Shown piece after piece: positions 12,478 to 26,665 of a stretch of 64,000 nt of DNA (position 1 is the stretch's first letter; the number at the start of each line of letters is the position of its first letter). The stretch covers positions 27,111,561 through 27,175,560 of the forward strand of contig OZ026841.1 of assembly GCA_964023205.1 (NCBI GenBank). The letters run 5' to 3'. Position numbers and translations under genes: made by a program. The notes beneath the pieces were generated by a model. That model worked only from the letters and a program-made list of their open reading frames with translations, was not told the DNA's origin and did no database searches. This stretch comes from Lutraria lutraria. Taxonomy: Eukaryota; Mollusca; Bivalvia; Venerida; Mactridae.

Positions 12478-12660
12478 GAATGACCTCGTGACCTTGACCT
12501 TAGACTTGAAAATGCACAGATCCTGTACAGGTTGTCATAAGGAACAAACATATGAAGTTTGATGATTGTATGTGGAAGCGCTTTGATTTTATGGTCAATG
12601 TTAAAGTTTGGTACAGGCAGGCAGATAAAAAAACAATATGCCCCCGATCTATCGATACTG
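12478..12660 (+). repeat. Dispersed repeat, same family
   Basis: Contains TGACCTCGTGACCTTGACCT, ACTTGAAAATGCACAGATCC, GAAGTTTGATGATTGTATG and a CAATATGCCCCC end. The parallel with 12090-12310 suggests two old tandem or independently inserted copies. Confidence 0.65.
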
Positions 12661-13984
12661 GGTCATAAAATGAACAGGACATGTTGAAATTGCATGTCAA
12701 TATATGATATATTCGTATTCACAGCATAATAAGTTTCAAGTCTTGTTTAGACAGCTATGGCGTTCCATAGTTTTCCGTAATGATATGATTGCGAACTCAC
12801 GTATTGGGGATTTATAGTTGCTTTGTGTTTTGTGTGTTTGGTTTATTTTCTTGACATTTTGGTTCAAACTAATGTGAATACTTTTAATGTTGATTATAAG
12901 CATAAAAATCAAATAATGATATCATTAATGTAATTTATTGATCAAACCGAAATTACTTGTGGTTCGCATCTTTTGACATAAAGATTACTTTTAGTAAGCA
13001 ACTCAGTTTGAATTAAGCCATCGATTGAATTGTAGATTTCGGATTATAGGTGTGTAATTACAAGCTTGCATGATTTAGGGACTTATTCATGACTTCGCAG
13101 ATGTCATAGTTCTCGGATATAACAATTCGGATAATGGATGATAGTTTGAATTTGACTAGGCATTTGCAGGAAAAAGTTCATTTCGGACTACATCAATACA
13201 TTTTCGTATAAGCTGTCGTCAAATAGTGGTGACTCTGTTTATTGATAAATGTTGCTGGCGGACAGCCTGCTGTCGTAATGTATAAACATCCTAGAGCTAT
13301 TTTTCGGACAAACATTTATATCTTGTAGCATATAATTTATATCGTTGGCGTTGAAAAAATGTAGTTTTTCAAATGGCTTATTTTAGGTTTTATTGATAGA
13401 TAGGATAGGTTTATGTGTTAGGGTTGAAAAAAATACAACCGTTTTGTTTCTTTAGAGGTCCTAACCCCAAGTGTCTGTGTATGTACATACATAGATTCAC
13501 TTACTACATTATATAACTGATATAAAGTTTCCTGCTATCATCAAATATTATTTTACTGATGCAGAAATGTACATTGAATCATTAGCTATTGATAAAAACT
13601 CATTTCAGTTATGTACTTTCAGTAATTATTGAACAACGCCACGTTTTAGGATGCATAGCAAAAATGTCAGTTGGCTATTTTTTTCACAAATTTGTGATTT
13701 GACGATTCACCTTAATCATTCATATTAGGTACTTTCTTGCTAGTACTTAGTGTGTGTGATTTGTACTTAAATACCAGAACTATGTTATTTGTGATTTGTA
13801 CTTTATTACATGTGATTTGTATTTCATTCCATTGATAGCTGATTTACCATAATTGAATTTCAGGACAAGGCACCACATCATGACATCTAAGATGAATTGA
13901 GGCTTTGTGCTCTTCCGTGTTACCATGCATTTTCTAGTGGAACGAGCTGTTTTAGAAAATGTGCTTGTTATTGTGCACAATGCG
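12661..13984. other. Non-coding stretch
   Basis: No gene or element recognised. Overlapping open frames on both strands at about 13780-14133 come from a local GTGAAATGTGC-type repeat. Confidence 0.55.
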
Positions 13985-14115
13985 AAGTGTTTGTGCATAG
14001 TGAAATGTGCATTGTGTTTATGCTCAGTGAAATGTGCAAAAATAATTGTGCTCATGAAATATGCATAGTGTATAATATGCTCGGTGAAATAAGGATAGTG
14101 TTTGTGATAAGTGCG
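13985..14115. repeat. Short degenerate tandem repeat (~28 bp)
   Basis: Four imperfect units of the form AGTGAAATGTGCATTGTGTT plus TATGCTC occur. The repeat keeps frames open on both strands by chance. Confidence 0.6.
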
Positions 14116-14869
14116 TTATATATTTGTGATTAAGAAATAGGAATTATGGAATATATATTGGAATTTTAGGATTTATTTTATGAAGTAAGTGGAATTTCTT
14201 GTACACAGCATTTAACTGTCACAATGATAGGTACCTTCACATAATTTAACTTCACACGCACTATTTTTTTAGGATTAGGAAGAAATTATTTTTCTTAAAT
14301 TTTTTAAAATAGAACAAATTATTATTTTTCGTAAATAAATATGTTTCTATAAGTTAAAACATTTTCTAATCAAATTATTATTGAGAAACTCATCAAAATA
14401 TCAGGATGGTTATAATCCAAATCATTTTCCAGAATCGACAAACGTGCGCGTTGGGTTGTTTTCAATTAAGTACTGTACCAATAAAATGAATTAGTTATCT
14501 AGGGTGTTAATGAACATAACCACGTTCCCGGAATAAAAAAAAAGAGATATGTGAAAGTTTGTTTCTAAACAATTTTAACGGAATAAAGTTAATACATAGT
14601 TTTCAATTTATTTCCATAGAATAAAGCCATATTAAATGATGTCTGGAATCAAAAAGTGTCCATGAAATAAAACAAAATGTTACCTTTCACCAAAACACAA
14701 AATATAAAGATGCTAAGAAATAATTTTAAATGTGTAATCTGAGAACCTTAAAAGCACTGAAGACCTGCAACAGGTTATTAACTTTCTTTTTTTTAATCAA
14801 CTTTAAGTATATTTTCAAAGTTATTGACAACATATGTCAGTTTAGATAATCAAACGCATACAATAAAAT
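14116..14869. other. Non-coding AT-rich stretch
   Basis: Nothing recognisable; long A/T runs only. Confidence 0.6.
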
Positions 14870-17800
14870 TAAGATGGTTGAAATGTACCAGGTCCAACAT
14901 TTAAAACTTAATTTTAACAAATTATCAGACATAAACTTCAAGATGTTCGGTGTTCAATACATATGCATGATTAATAATCAAACACAATTGAAGTATACGC
15001 GGGATTCTTATATAGACTATGCCAATCTTACACAATTGAAATACACGCAGGGTTTGTTTACTTAACGTTCCGTTCAAATATTAATATATATGGTTATTTT
15101 TGCATTAAATCATATGCATAATGTAAAACTAAAATGCAAACGAGTTGTATATATAATAGTGTTCCGTTAAAATGAATAAATTGATATTCATTATTAATAA
15201 ATACAAATAAATTACACGCGGAATTCCTGATATATGAAGCATGCCAGTCTCAATAAATTGAAATACACGCTTATTCATTTACTTTAATTTCAGTTCAAAC
15301 AAGATATCAATATTCAAAATTAATTATCAAACACAAATGGAATACACGCGGGATTCTTACACAATTGAAATACAAATAAATTATTCTAGGAAGATTGTTT
15401 ATTCCAAAATTTAAAATGAATTTCCGTGACATCTTGCATATACAAAAAATACACGAGGCGCGCGACTTGTAGTTATTATTTCCTAAATGTATAATATCAT
15501 TTGAATCTTACAATAAGTTCATAATTTGCGTGAAAAAAACGTAGCGCATACGTTGTTTACACATTATTCTTATTTCGTATGAAAATGAAAAAACGAAACC
15601 CAACACATTAATATTTTTGCCGTGTGCTAGGTCAGTTTCATTATTCGCTACATGCATAATACATATGAATACTCATATGAATCTATAGGTTAATAGTTTG
15701 CGTCAAATATAAATATCACACGTTAATTACTCATAAACTCATTAATTAGCGCATTTGGTCAATATACTGTCTTTGGAACAGATACATAAGAGCCGCAAAA
15801 TAAGAACCACACATTTTATAATATATATTGTTATTTTGATATTTTGTTCATGCAACCATGATTATACATGATGGAGTACATGCAGATTCAGGGTGATATT
15901 CACTAACATAGTATTGCGTTAATTTCTTCATCCCACATATATATGAATTTTTCAACCCGAATCATGTAAACAAACATATCGTTCGATACACAGTCTATTG
16001 ATGAACAACGTTTACTTCAAAATTATGATAATTTTAAATGCTATATACTTTGCATAAAATATGCGTAGCGCTAGTATTTTATAAGATATTCTCATCACAC
16101 CAGCTCATAATATTGTTCCCATTCATGTTTTCAACACAGTTTTAAACATTTTGCAGCCAAATCTTTTTAAATGAATTACTGTACACGGTATATATCAATT
16201 GAAAATTCGAAAAAATATAAGTAACGGATTGTGGTCTAATTATTTTTCTCATTATTTAGTTAAAAAACTGGGGTATGAACAACGGACGCAATATCCGCGA
16301 ATCGGAAACCAAGCATTTTCGTCATAGATAATGACCATTTTGATAGGTTTTCAAGAAAACAAATGCACACTATTCAATACACAGTGTAGGCTAAGTTAAC
16401 TTGTTGTAAAAGACGTTATTTTCTTTATTTTAGATCTGCCATAAATATTTTTTTGCATTTAAAAAGGAAGTAATAATTCATCCGTTTAATACGCAAAAGT
16501 TCGCGCGACATAAATTATGTTTGTTCTTAGATAATTTTGATATTGATCCAACCTAATCCATTGAAATAAATCATTGCGCAAGATATAATTATATCAAAAT
16601 TAATTAATTAGTTGGGTTTTTTGTTTCAAGAAAACAAATGCACACTATTCAGTACGCAGTGCTGTCTATGTTAACTTGTAATGGACTTTAATTTCTTTAT
16701 TTTAGATCTGTTTTAAATCAAAGTTTGTCTTTAAAAAAGTCATAGTCTATCCGTGAAATATGCCAAACAACCTCGCAACATAGTATTCTGTTCAATTCTT
16801 AGTCAATACACAAAGAATCTGTGATATCAACATTTTGAGTAAAGCCTTAATGTCTCCATTCCGTGATGTTGAAACCAAATTTTGTTTTAAAAAATACATA
16901 GCAATTTATCCGTGAAATACGCCAAGAAACCCGCGAACATAAATTCATTTTGTTCTTAGATATTTTACCTTTCATGCAACCGAATTAATTCAAATAAACT
17001 ATTACGCACGATATATATCAAATATAGGTTAACTTCATCATTTAAGATGTCTAGATTATAAATCAGTAAAAGAGGCTTTAAAAGTATGCAAAGAACGCTT
17101 GTTGTTTACAAATCATTCTCCGGACCTAGGATACCCAGCATTTTTGTCATAGATATTGACCATTTTGATTTTTTTTTTCAAGAAAACGAATGCACACTAT
17201 TCAATACATAGTTTCCGTTATATAAACATGTCGCGTAAGACGTTAATTTCTTCATTAAATGTTACAAAAAAGTGATTTCTCCGTGACATTAATTCATTTT
17301 GCTCTTCTATATATACAGTTTAGCGTGTCATTTTCGAACAAAGCATATAAATAAGCAGCTAAACATATCGTTTTTGCCGTATGTTAAGTCAATTTCATTA
17401 TTCGCTACATACATAATAATCACTAGAATCCAATACGTTTTCATAATTTTAGTAAAGGATCGTAATGAGTATGTTGTTTTCACATTTCGTATGAAAATAA
17501 ATACTCGAAGCTCATCACATTAAAACTATGTTTCGGTCATTTCAATATAATATGAATACAAATGTATTAATTTTGGAAATGAAGACAAAAATCAATAAAA
17601 TGTCTGTGAAATATGTGAACAAACCCACAGTTGATTTTTTATTATAGATATTTGCAATTCTGCAGATTCTTTTCACCCAAAGCATGAAAACAAACTAATA
17701 CACATTTCGCTCGATACATAGACTATATTGGGGAAGATAGTTTATTTCAAAATATAGAATTCATTTCAATGATATCTTGTATGTAAGATAAAACACGAGA

Positions 17801-20610
17801 CGCACGACTTGCATTTATTCTTTCCAAAATGTATAATACCATTTGAGTCTAATAAGTTCATAATTTGCGTATGACAAACGTAGCGCATACGTTGTTTACA
17901 TATTATTTTCATTTCGTATGAAAATGAATACACGAAGTCCAGCATATTAATAATTTGGCCGTGTGCTAGGTTAGTTACATTATTCGCTAAGTTCAGTTCA
18001 ACTTGATAATTTAACTGATAGCTATAATTAATAACTAAAGACAAATGAATTACACGCGGGATTCTTACACAATTGAAATACACGCTGGTGTGTTTAATAT
18101 ATAATTTCCTTTCAAATATTCATATATGTATGGTCAACTTTGCACTAAATTATATAAATGTAATAAAACTGAAATGCGCACGAGTTGTACGCTTAATGAT
18201 CCGTTCATATAAGTAAATTCATATTCATAATTGATAATCAAACACAATTGAAGTGCACACGGGATTTTTATATAGATTATGTCAATCTTACACAATTTTA
18301 AATACATGCTGGTTTGTTTACATTTTGTTCCGTACAAATATTGTCGTTTTTGGCATTAAATGTTATTATACAAAATGTTCCGCACAAATAAGTTAATAAA
18401 TATTCTAAATTAATAGTAAAAAACAATTCTACAATTAATTGAAATACGCTGGTTTATTTACATTAAGTTCCGTTTAAATATTAATATTAATTTCTTGCAT
18501 AAAAGCATATGAGTCAAATAAAATCCAATTGCGTACAGGTTCTGTACTTGATATTCCGTTCAAATCACGTAAATATTATTCACAATTAATAATCAAACAC
18601 AAATGAAATACACACGGGGTTGTTATATAAATTCGGCCAATCTTACGCAATTGAAATACACGCTGGTTTATGTTTACTTTATCAAGTTCCGTTCAAATCT
18701 AAATATATCTCGTCATTTTTGCATAAAATCTTATGAAATCTGAAATGCGTGCGCGTTGTTTACATAATGATCCATTCAAATAAGTTATAACTATTTAGTA
18801 CGCATAATTAATAATCAAACACAATGAGTCAAATAAAATTAAATGCGCACTGGTTATCAACATAATGGCCCGTTCAAATGAGTTATCAATATTCATAGTT
18901 AATTAACAAAGAAAATAACGAAATACACACGGAATCGTTATATCAATTACGCCAATGTTTTATAATTTAAATAAACTCAGGTATGTTTACTTGATTAAGA
19001 TCCGTTAAAATATTCATACATCTGGTCATTTTTGCACAAAATCATATGAGCCAAATATAACACAACAATAGAAAAATCTAAAATATGCGCAACGGCTAAT
19101 TCTTGTTTAAAATTTGTATTCATCATTTAGTAAAACTTTTGAGTATGAAAAAAAACTGACACAATATGCGCGAATTGGATATATACCAACCATTTTCATC
19201 ATAGATAATGACCATTTGATAGTTTATTTTAACTTATTGCAAGAGACTTTTATTCCTTTATTGTAGATCTGTTAGAAATCAAATTTTGCATTTAAAATGT
19301 CATAATTTATCTGTGAAATGTGCCAACAACCCGCGACATAAATTCAGTTCATTACTTAGTCAATACACAAATTCTATGATATCAACATTTTGGGTCTTCC
19401 GTGCTGTTAAAATCAAGTTTCGTTTACAAAATACACAGTAATTTATCCATGAAATACCCCCAAGAAACCCGCGAACATGAATCATTTTGTTCTTAGATAT
19501 TTTAACATTGGTGTATACTAATCAATTCAAATAAACTTGCGCGATTTATGCCAATAAACTAGATATTCAGTAAAAGAGACCTTAAAAATATGCAAAGCGC
19601 TTGTTGTTTATTATTCTCCGGACCTAGGATACCAGTCATTTTTGTCATAGATATTGACCATTTTGATAGTTTGTCAAGAAAACAAATGCATTCGATTCAA
19701 TACACATATCCGCTATATCAACAATTTGTTTTGTAAGAGATCTGTTAGACATCAAAGTTTGCGTTTAAAAAGAAATTGTGATTTCTCCGTGATATAAATT
19801 CATGTTTTACTATGATGTATACAACGTGGCGTGATTTTTTGACCAAAGCATGTAAATAAGAAGCTACACAAGTCATTCAATACATGCTTTGGCCGTATGC
19901 TGGGTCAATTTCATTATTCGCTACTTGCATAATAATCACTTGAATCTAATTAATTCATAATTTTTAAGGAACGTACCCAAAATGCGTACGATGTGTACAC
20001 ATCAATCTCGTTTCGTATGAAAAATAAATACTCGATGCTCAACGCATTGAAACTTTGGCCGTGTGTTAGGTCATTTCAATATATATGAATATTAATGTTT
20101 GATATGAAGATAAAATCGAGCAATTAAAATAATGACCGCCGTGAAATACATCAGCAACCCATATCATAAATACAATTCATTTTAGTCAGGAGGTCAAAAG
20201 CGTACCAATACACATTTCGGTCGATACATAGACTATTGGGGAATAAAGTTTTATTCCAAAATTTAGAATGCATTTCTATATCTTGTATGTACAAAAATGC
20301 ACGAGGCGTGCGACTTGCATTTATTATTTCGTACATATATAGTATCATAATTAATTAGCGGATTTGGGTAATATACTGTTTTTGGAATACATTAATTTCT
20401 TAATTTTAGCTCTGTTACAACAAAATTTAGCGTTTATAAAGAAGTCATAATTTACGCGTGAAATACGACAACTATCCCGCGACATAAATTCATTTTGTTC
20501 ATGGAAATCTTTAACATTGATGCATTCAAATCAATTCAATGAAATGAATCATTGCGCACTACATAATATAAAAAAGTTAATTCCAGCACTTAAAACCCCG
20601 TTAGCTTTTT
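14870..20610. repeat. Degenerate higher-order repeat block (5.7 kb)
   Basis: Several sequence modules recur in similar order at two levels. Module D (ATTGAAATACACGCTGGTTT...GTTCCGTTCAAATATT) recurs at about 14970-15370 and 17990-18980. Module C (TTTCGTATGAAAATGAATAC...GCCGTGTGCTAGGT) recurs at 15575, 17485, 17910 and 20010. Module A (TTTTTGTCATAGATATTGAC...CAAGAAAACAAATGCA) recurs at 16300, 17150, 19190 and 19640. Module B (GATCTGTTAAAAATCAAA...CCGCGACATAAATTC) recurs at 16430, 16700, 16870, 19260, 19400 and 20400. The spacing suggests a duplicated unit of roughly 2.5-3 kb made of smaller old repeats. No coding potential is visible. Confidence 0.75.
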
Positions 20611-23069
20611 GTATGTTAAAATTAATGTAGGTCTTATTTTACCTAGAATGATGTCTTGTCAGTGAAATAGACTTTTACTTTCATTATAAACATTCCAAAA
20701 TTTTCATTATTAAGCACGAAGTACATTAAGAAATATAGCACAGTTTAATGAGTATTTTTTTTGACAGCATTTTTACGAGATCTGGCTCAAAAGGCATTGT
20801 GTAGACATTGTTTTAGAGCATACAGAATATATTTCTTATATTTACAATCATTTTATCAATTTTTCTATATTACTAAATTCAAAAAGCTAATGGGCCTTTA
20901 AGATTTATAGATAGAAGTAAAACCTTTTTATAGCATTAAATTCTCTATAATCAAATGATAGAAATTTTATTTATTTTTGCTTGAAATCATTTTCAAAACA
21001 CTAAATGCAATAGACGCGGTTTGTGAAAGTTAACTACTAGTTAACAAGACATTCTCATCATATCAGCTTATGATATTGTTCACATTCATGTTTTTAACAC
21101 AGCTATAAAAATTCTGCAGCCAAATCTTTTCAAATGAAACATTCTTCACCTTTATATTAAAAAATTCCAAAATATCATTAATACGCGACATGAATAATAT
21201 GTATAGATGAATGAATGTCATTTAAAGTTATCTTAGATAGTGGAAGTTTTAGACGTTTATAAGTAACCATTATAACACTGAACATTACACGTGGAGTATT
21301 ACGCATGAATGATGTTGGGAAAATCATATATAACTAACATACATTTAAGATAAGGTTGTTGTTCAAGATTCATTCCCATCTTATGAAATCATTAATTAGG
21401 ACTGTTAGTCTTATTTTCATTATTTAAAGAAATTTGAACCAACTCATCCTCCTAAAAGTTTCCGACAATATATAAAATATATATGGTCCCCCCCCCCCTT
21501 CCGCTACTCACTTTCATAAATATCATCCCAACTCCCCTAACCTGAAATCCTGGATCCGCCACTGATGATTGCATGCATAACTACTTCTTAGAAATGGCAG
21601 AAAAGATGTCTTATATGTTTCTGATATAATCTATTATACATTCTTACCCTTCTGTTTAGGTTTTGTTCTAAGCTCGTTATCAGCAGTAGTTAATTTTATT
21701 AATTCCTCAACATTCAAGCCATTGAGTGAGGACTAGCAGGAGAGAAGTCCAGTCGTGCAAAATGTATTGACATTGCATGTATTCACTATTTAAATTCTGT
21801 TTTGTATTATTTCACAGAATAAGATCTGTATATTTTGCTTGATACACATCATGTACGAGTATATATCATTTCTATGCTCATTTTATTTCCGATACAGATT
21901 AAAATATATATTTCCAATATCCCTTCAAGTATATACTAGCTATATATCATGCCTATAACACTCAGAAGAGGGGTTGCCAGTATTCAGAGATAGATAGATA
22001 TAGCTAGACTTCTTCAGATGCTTTCATATGGGAAAGCCTTTAATATTTATATATCTGGGTATTTCAGGTATTCACATAGTTGCATGACATACAGATTTAT
22101 TTCCTATGATAGCTGAGTAAAGAAATGTGTTAGTATGCATGTATAGTACATACTCTTAAAATATATGTACATAAATATGTAGTAGTGTATATTATTATGT
22201 TCACTGTCTGGCTTGGTAGATTTGAACCCCAAACAGGATCAATGTTTTAAGCCTATTTCTTGTGGTTTCTTGTTTAAGTTCATTGCTATTTACGAGCAGA
22301 TCGATCATATCTTTATTTACTTTCTAATTCGCTTTCCTCAACCAAAAATAAATTATTTACCGACCCAACTCATAGAAATAAAGAACAACAAACTAAAAAA
22401 ACTTGATTCTTTGGACTTTGGTATTGCGTAGATTCTACATTTCATTACAACATAACTCAAAATTCAGATTTTCCGTTGAAGATCATCTCCATCAAGTTCT
22501 ATCAAGTTCAAGACACATCAAAATCGACTGTATTTCTTGTTCGAAAGCTTCGAGGTCTGGAACTTTAGGTGTATAATCTGTCAAAAATAAATTAGGTACA
22601 GGACATAATCATTATGTTAAGTTTAGTAATATAAACTCGGTTACTTATGTATCATGCATAATGCGAAAGTAGGGGTGGGTGGGAAAACGTAATTATAAAA
22701 CGACATGTACTGCTCAAGCAAAACCTCAAACGAACTTTACACAATCTATCCTTAATATTGTTTAACAAGACGTACATTGCCTTTAAGGCTTTGCCTATAT
22801 AGACTGTTCGAAATTCCCTGTATAATTTACATCCAGATAAAACTATATACTGTATATAACTAAATAATTAAAATTATCAACAATTTCTAACGATTCGTTA
22901 TTATGATAGAAAACTTCATTATTGTTTATGAGATCTCTCCTTTCAAAAAAAAACAACGTTAGTTTTCGCAGTATTGACTTCTAAACCCCATTTAATACAA
23001 TAATCACAGAGAGAATTGAAGCTAGACTGTAGGCCATCAGTTGAATCACCTAATCAGCGAACAATAGAA
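20611..23069. other. Non-coding stretch
   Basis: No gene recognised. It holds a C-run near 21488, the hAT-like terminus at 21549 and short AGAT/ATAT microsatellite patches near 21990. The 72-codon frame at 22213-22431 (plus) has no known domain. Confidence 0.55.
21549..21564. mobile_element. Possible hAT-type terminus (solo end)
   Basis: CCTGGATCCGCCACTG is the reverse complement of CAGTGGCGGATCCAGG, a terminal inverted repeat I recognise from non-autonomous hAT elements. I could not find the partner end nearby, so this is a solo or decayed end. Confidence 0.35.
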
Positions 23070-23150
23070 TAGTAACTTCTGAAATCCGGACACCCATGGA
23101 ACCGGCCAAAATGTCCGGATTTTGGAAGTTTCCGGAATTCAGGAGTCTAA
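23070..23150. mobile_element. Pogo-like terminal repeat remnant
   Basis: Contains TGAAATCCGGACACC, ATGTCCGGATTTTGGAAG and TTCCGGAATTCAGGAGTC. These echo the TCCGG-TTTTCAGGGAG subterminal repeats of the large element ending at 49128. TGTCCGGATTTTGGAAGT recurs at about 26560-26578. Confidence 0.4.
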
Positions 23151-25853
23151 AATTATCTGAACAAGTACAGATGTTATACACCAGAGTTTTTTATCGTGAA
23201 AATAGGGATCGACATCATTATTTATGCATTATGCAATATGGTGTTACTATTACTGAGACATGATACAAAAATAAACATTTATAATATTTATTAATCAAAA
23301 TTTAATATTTTCTCGAATGTACACCAATTGAATACAATTTTACTTACAAGAACGAACCAATCAAAATTGTTAATGAGTGTAAATATATTATTTATCATAA
23401 ATAAATAAATTTGGTTTGTTTATCCTCGCAACCGGGATATTTCCATATGTGCGAGCTTTCGCTATTTTAACAATTTCACGATCTTTATGAATAGCCTATT
23501 TTATAAAAAACTGTAATTAAAAATTTACTATATAAAAATACAACAATACATATTTAGGCTATTTTAAGTTAGATAGATAGATAGTATTTATATATCTCTA
23601 TGTAGTTCTTCTATCATGATATATTACGATTTTATAAATAGTATAGCTATGTTATGACGTATAGCTAATCTTAATCAATTCTATACTAAATCATGTGGGA
23701 CCTTAATAACATACTATTTATAATAGAATGGGAGTTTAAAGATAATTTTGTTTAAAAGCTTTTTTATTTTTCATTTCTAAGTATTGGGGTTAGGAAAACA
23801 TTTACTACCAGCCTGATATTCATATGTTTAGGATGAATTATGTAACAGAAATGCATAAAAAATTTTACCCACTTGGATACCATAATTAATTTAGTACTCT
23901 CCGATATGTGGTTTGCATTCTCAACACATATATAAGAGGATGCAAACTCTTGAGTGAGTCTGATGTAGCATATATGCTTCATCATTAGATCAGACTCACT
24001 TTTTGCGGCCAGCCGCATTTGTATATGTTTGATGAAGTTTTTAGAACATACCGGAGAGTATGATGGTTTGATATTGAAAAATAATCCCAAGGACCTAAAA
24101 TGTTTATTATTTATATTCATGTTAATTATAAGACATGAGGTATACAGGACTGGTAGTCATAAAATAACATAATCACCCTCTGAGTAGTATTTAAAACAAT
24201 GTTAAAAATAATATATTGTTAAAAGAAAAATCATACTAGTGCCTAACGTGAAAAACAATAGACGGCTTACTTAGTAGGGCCATAAAAATAAATATTTTTA
24301 AAAGAAAGGATATTGTATTAAATAAAAATATGTGTATACTGCATAGTAGTATATTACACTTTGTACAAGTAAAAAGTCATTCTACACAGAGGGATGATTT
24401 CATTTAAAATACATAATATACAATAATCATCTTGTCCCTGATCGGTGATGTTGTTTTAGGACCAGGGAAAGGCAACATTAAATTAATCCGCCCCAGCTAT
24501 TTAATATTGCAGGTATACAATGATGTATATTAGACAGTATTTACAATGCATACCTTGTCACAGTGGATCTACATGTATAGAACATGGATCTCACTTTAAT
24601 ATGGCCTGCATTGTTTTTATATGAATTATTATTTGGATTTACTGGGTTGAAGTTTTTTAAGGGAGTTTAAGATGTTCTGATGGAGTGAGAGTGATTTACC
24701 ACTTTGACTCACATCACATCAGTTTTACTAGATATATAATAGGGGCTGTAGTTGAATAAGAGGGTCCAGAGTGTGGCCCAGGGCTCAATTTGGACTCAGA
24801 TCTATATGTTGTCTGCTAATTGAGCCATCTGGTCACACCCAGACCCTATAATAACAAGTTTGATTTGACTGGGTTGTTATAGCTGGGGTTCAGTACTCCT
24901 GTAATGGGTGGGCCAGAGTTCACTCCCTTTCCCAGTCCATACTATAGTGTGCCATCACAAGTTTATATATAAAAAAAAATTTACATTTTTCATTATGATT
25001 AAATTCATGACTTAATTTCAACTACTATGTTGGATTATGTCATGAAGACTATATTTAATTCTTCATAATTTTAATATATTAACATATAAAGGAAAGGAGA
25101 TATTAAATCTCTGGATTAAATAATTATGTGAGAATGTTCCTAATTGACAATAGGATAGGTAATTTCCTTTATAAAAGGAATAATTCAATAAAAAAATGAG
25201 ATAATAAAACAACTAAGCAGTTTAACTGTAAAATGTAAGAACTCTCCTTATTCAAATAAGGAGCTTAACTTAAACATTAATATTAATAGATAATAGTTAA
25301 ATGTAATTATTATATATCATAAATGATCAATTAATTATAATATCTTACATTCTATTTCTAAAATCAATGTGATAATAGAATTTATGGTTACTTTCTTTTT
25401 AACTAAACATTAATGAAGGTTTTATGTAGCCAGGTCTGCTGATAGATTACTGAATATTGACTTGGGGGGAGTTTTATCAGATATGAAACTGATAATCATA
25501 TTACATGATAATATATGATTTATTTTATTGTTTCTTGTAGAAACTATGGTAAAATTGATATAAAACATAACTTCCACTGATGATATTATTTCTAGTTGGA
25601 AGATTTTGTTTAAAATAAGTGATTAAAGTATAACAATATACTTAACATTTGATATAAAATATTATATAAAATTTAAATTAAAACAAGGTTTTATTATTAA
25701 GTTAGACCTTCCTTTGATGTAATTTTAACAATATTAACAGTACAACATAATGTTGTATGTGTTTATGTAATAAAATTTAAATAACTGTTATTACAACTTT
25801 TCAGATATCTCAGCAGCCTGGCTACATTAGCACACAAGACTGGACCTGGGGCC
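23151..25853. other. Non-coding AT-rich stretch
   Basis: No gene supported. The 118-codon minus-strand frame at 23764-24120 has no recognisable domain and overlaps a long palindrome. It includes an AGAT microsatellite near 23575 and very AT-rich DNA from 25000 to 25800. Confidence 0.5.
23953..24000. repeat. Perfect 12-bp inverted repeat with nested palindrome
   Basis: AGTGAGTCTGAT (23953-23964) pairs with ATCAGACTCACT (23989-24000). The 24-nt loop itself holds the perfect palindrome AGCATATATGCT. Function unknown. Confidence 0.8.
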
Positions 25854-26575
25854 TTAGATTTTATCTGTCACGTGACAGGATCTTATAAACGTTTCTAAGG
25901 CATTAAAGACTGAGTGTTGGACTGCCCTTTTAGGAAACAGAATATTTTCCAGGTTGAAAATCAAGCCTGAATTTACAAGGGCAGCCTTTAACTCAAGTCT
26001 GGGAGTGTAGTGAACCCCACAGTGTGGCAGAAAGTGACTGGTTGAGTTCAATACTCTGCACCGGGCACAAATGGGGTCCAGTCCCAGGACATATTTTCCT
26101 TGGGCTCCAGACAACAAATTTGTACCCAGTCTCAGACAGCTTATACATTTGTCTAGCTTTTGGTTTGAAGAATAAACCTCAGGCCATCTGAGCCCCACTG
26201 AATATTGGACAGAATCACAGCTACCTGCCATCACACTGGAATAATAATCTTTCCAGCGCTTTACAGACTGTGACCTGACCAATGAACTTATTTCAGTGGG
26301 TGAGAGTTTGACTTTGGTATCAACAGTCACATGATCCAGGCCAGATTTTGCAGCCCTATCAGCTGCCTCATTTCCCCCAACACCTCTATGAGCTGGGCAC
26401 CAGACTAGTGTAATATCCAGACCGGCTTGTTGGATGGAATAATTTAGGATAATGATTTGTTCTAAAAGGTCCGGTCTGGATTTACTATGAAATTTTTAAT
26501 TGACTGCAGCGCCGAAAGAAAATCCGAATATATAACCGTAGGATGACACTTTCTGTACTGTCCGGATTTTGGAAG
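25854..26575 (-). pseudogene. LINE C-terminal fragment: RNase H plus zinc-knuckle region
   Basis: On the minus strand, about 26575 to 26520 encodes TVIYSDFLSALQSIKNF. After a frameshift the frame continues through ITLVWCPAHRGVGGNEAADR, the classic RNase H end of I/Nimb- or R1-type LINE ORF2 proteins (catalytic Asp in SDxLSAL, then HRGxxGNExAD). The open part (26330 down to 25854) carries CARCRVLNSTSHFLPHC, a Cys-His knuckle found after RNase H in such elements. It is 5'-truncated and frameshifted, so inactive. This is a different LINE clade from the RT copies at 1 and 49.9 kb, which lack RNase H. Confidence 0.82.
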
Positions 26576-26665
26576 TAAAATTGCACTTACATAAACCAAA
26601 ATTTATTTTTGACACACCTTATGTAGAGTGAATCTGTAATAATCATGGTTTATTTAAAAAGATAT

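Noticed and set aside
13780..14133. Overlapping open frames on both strands
   Set aside because: Both are kept open by a degenerate ~28-bp repeat; no domain, and mutual overlap argues against coding.
23764..24120. 118-codon minus-strand frame
   Set aside because: No domain, no splice or promoter context, and it covers a nested palindrome.
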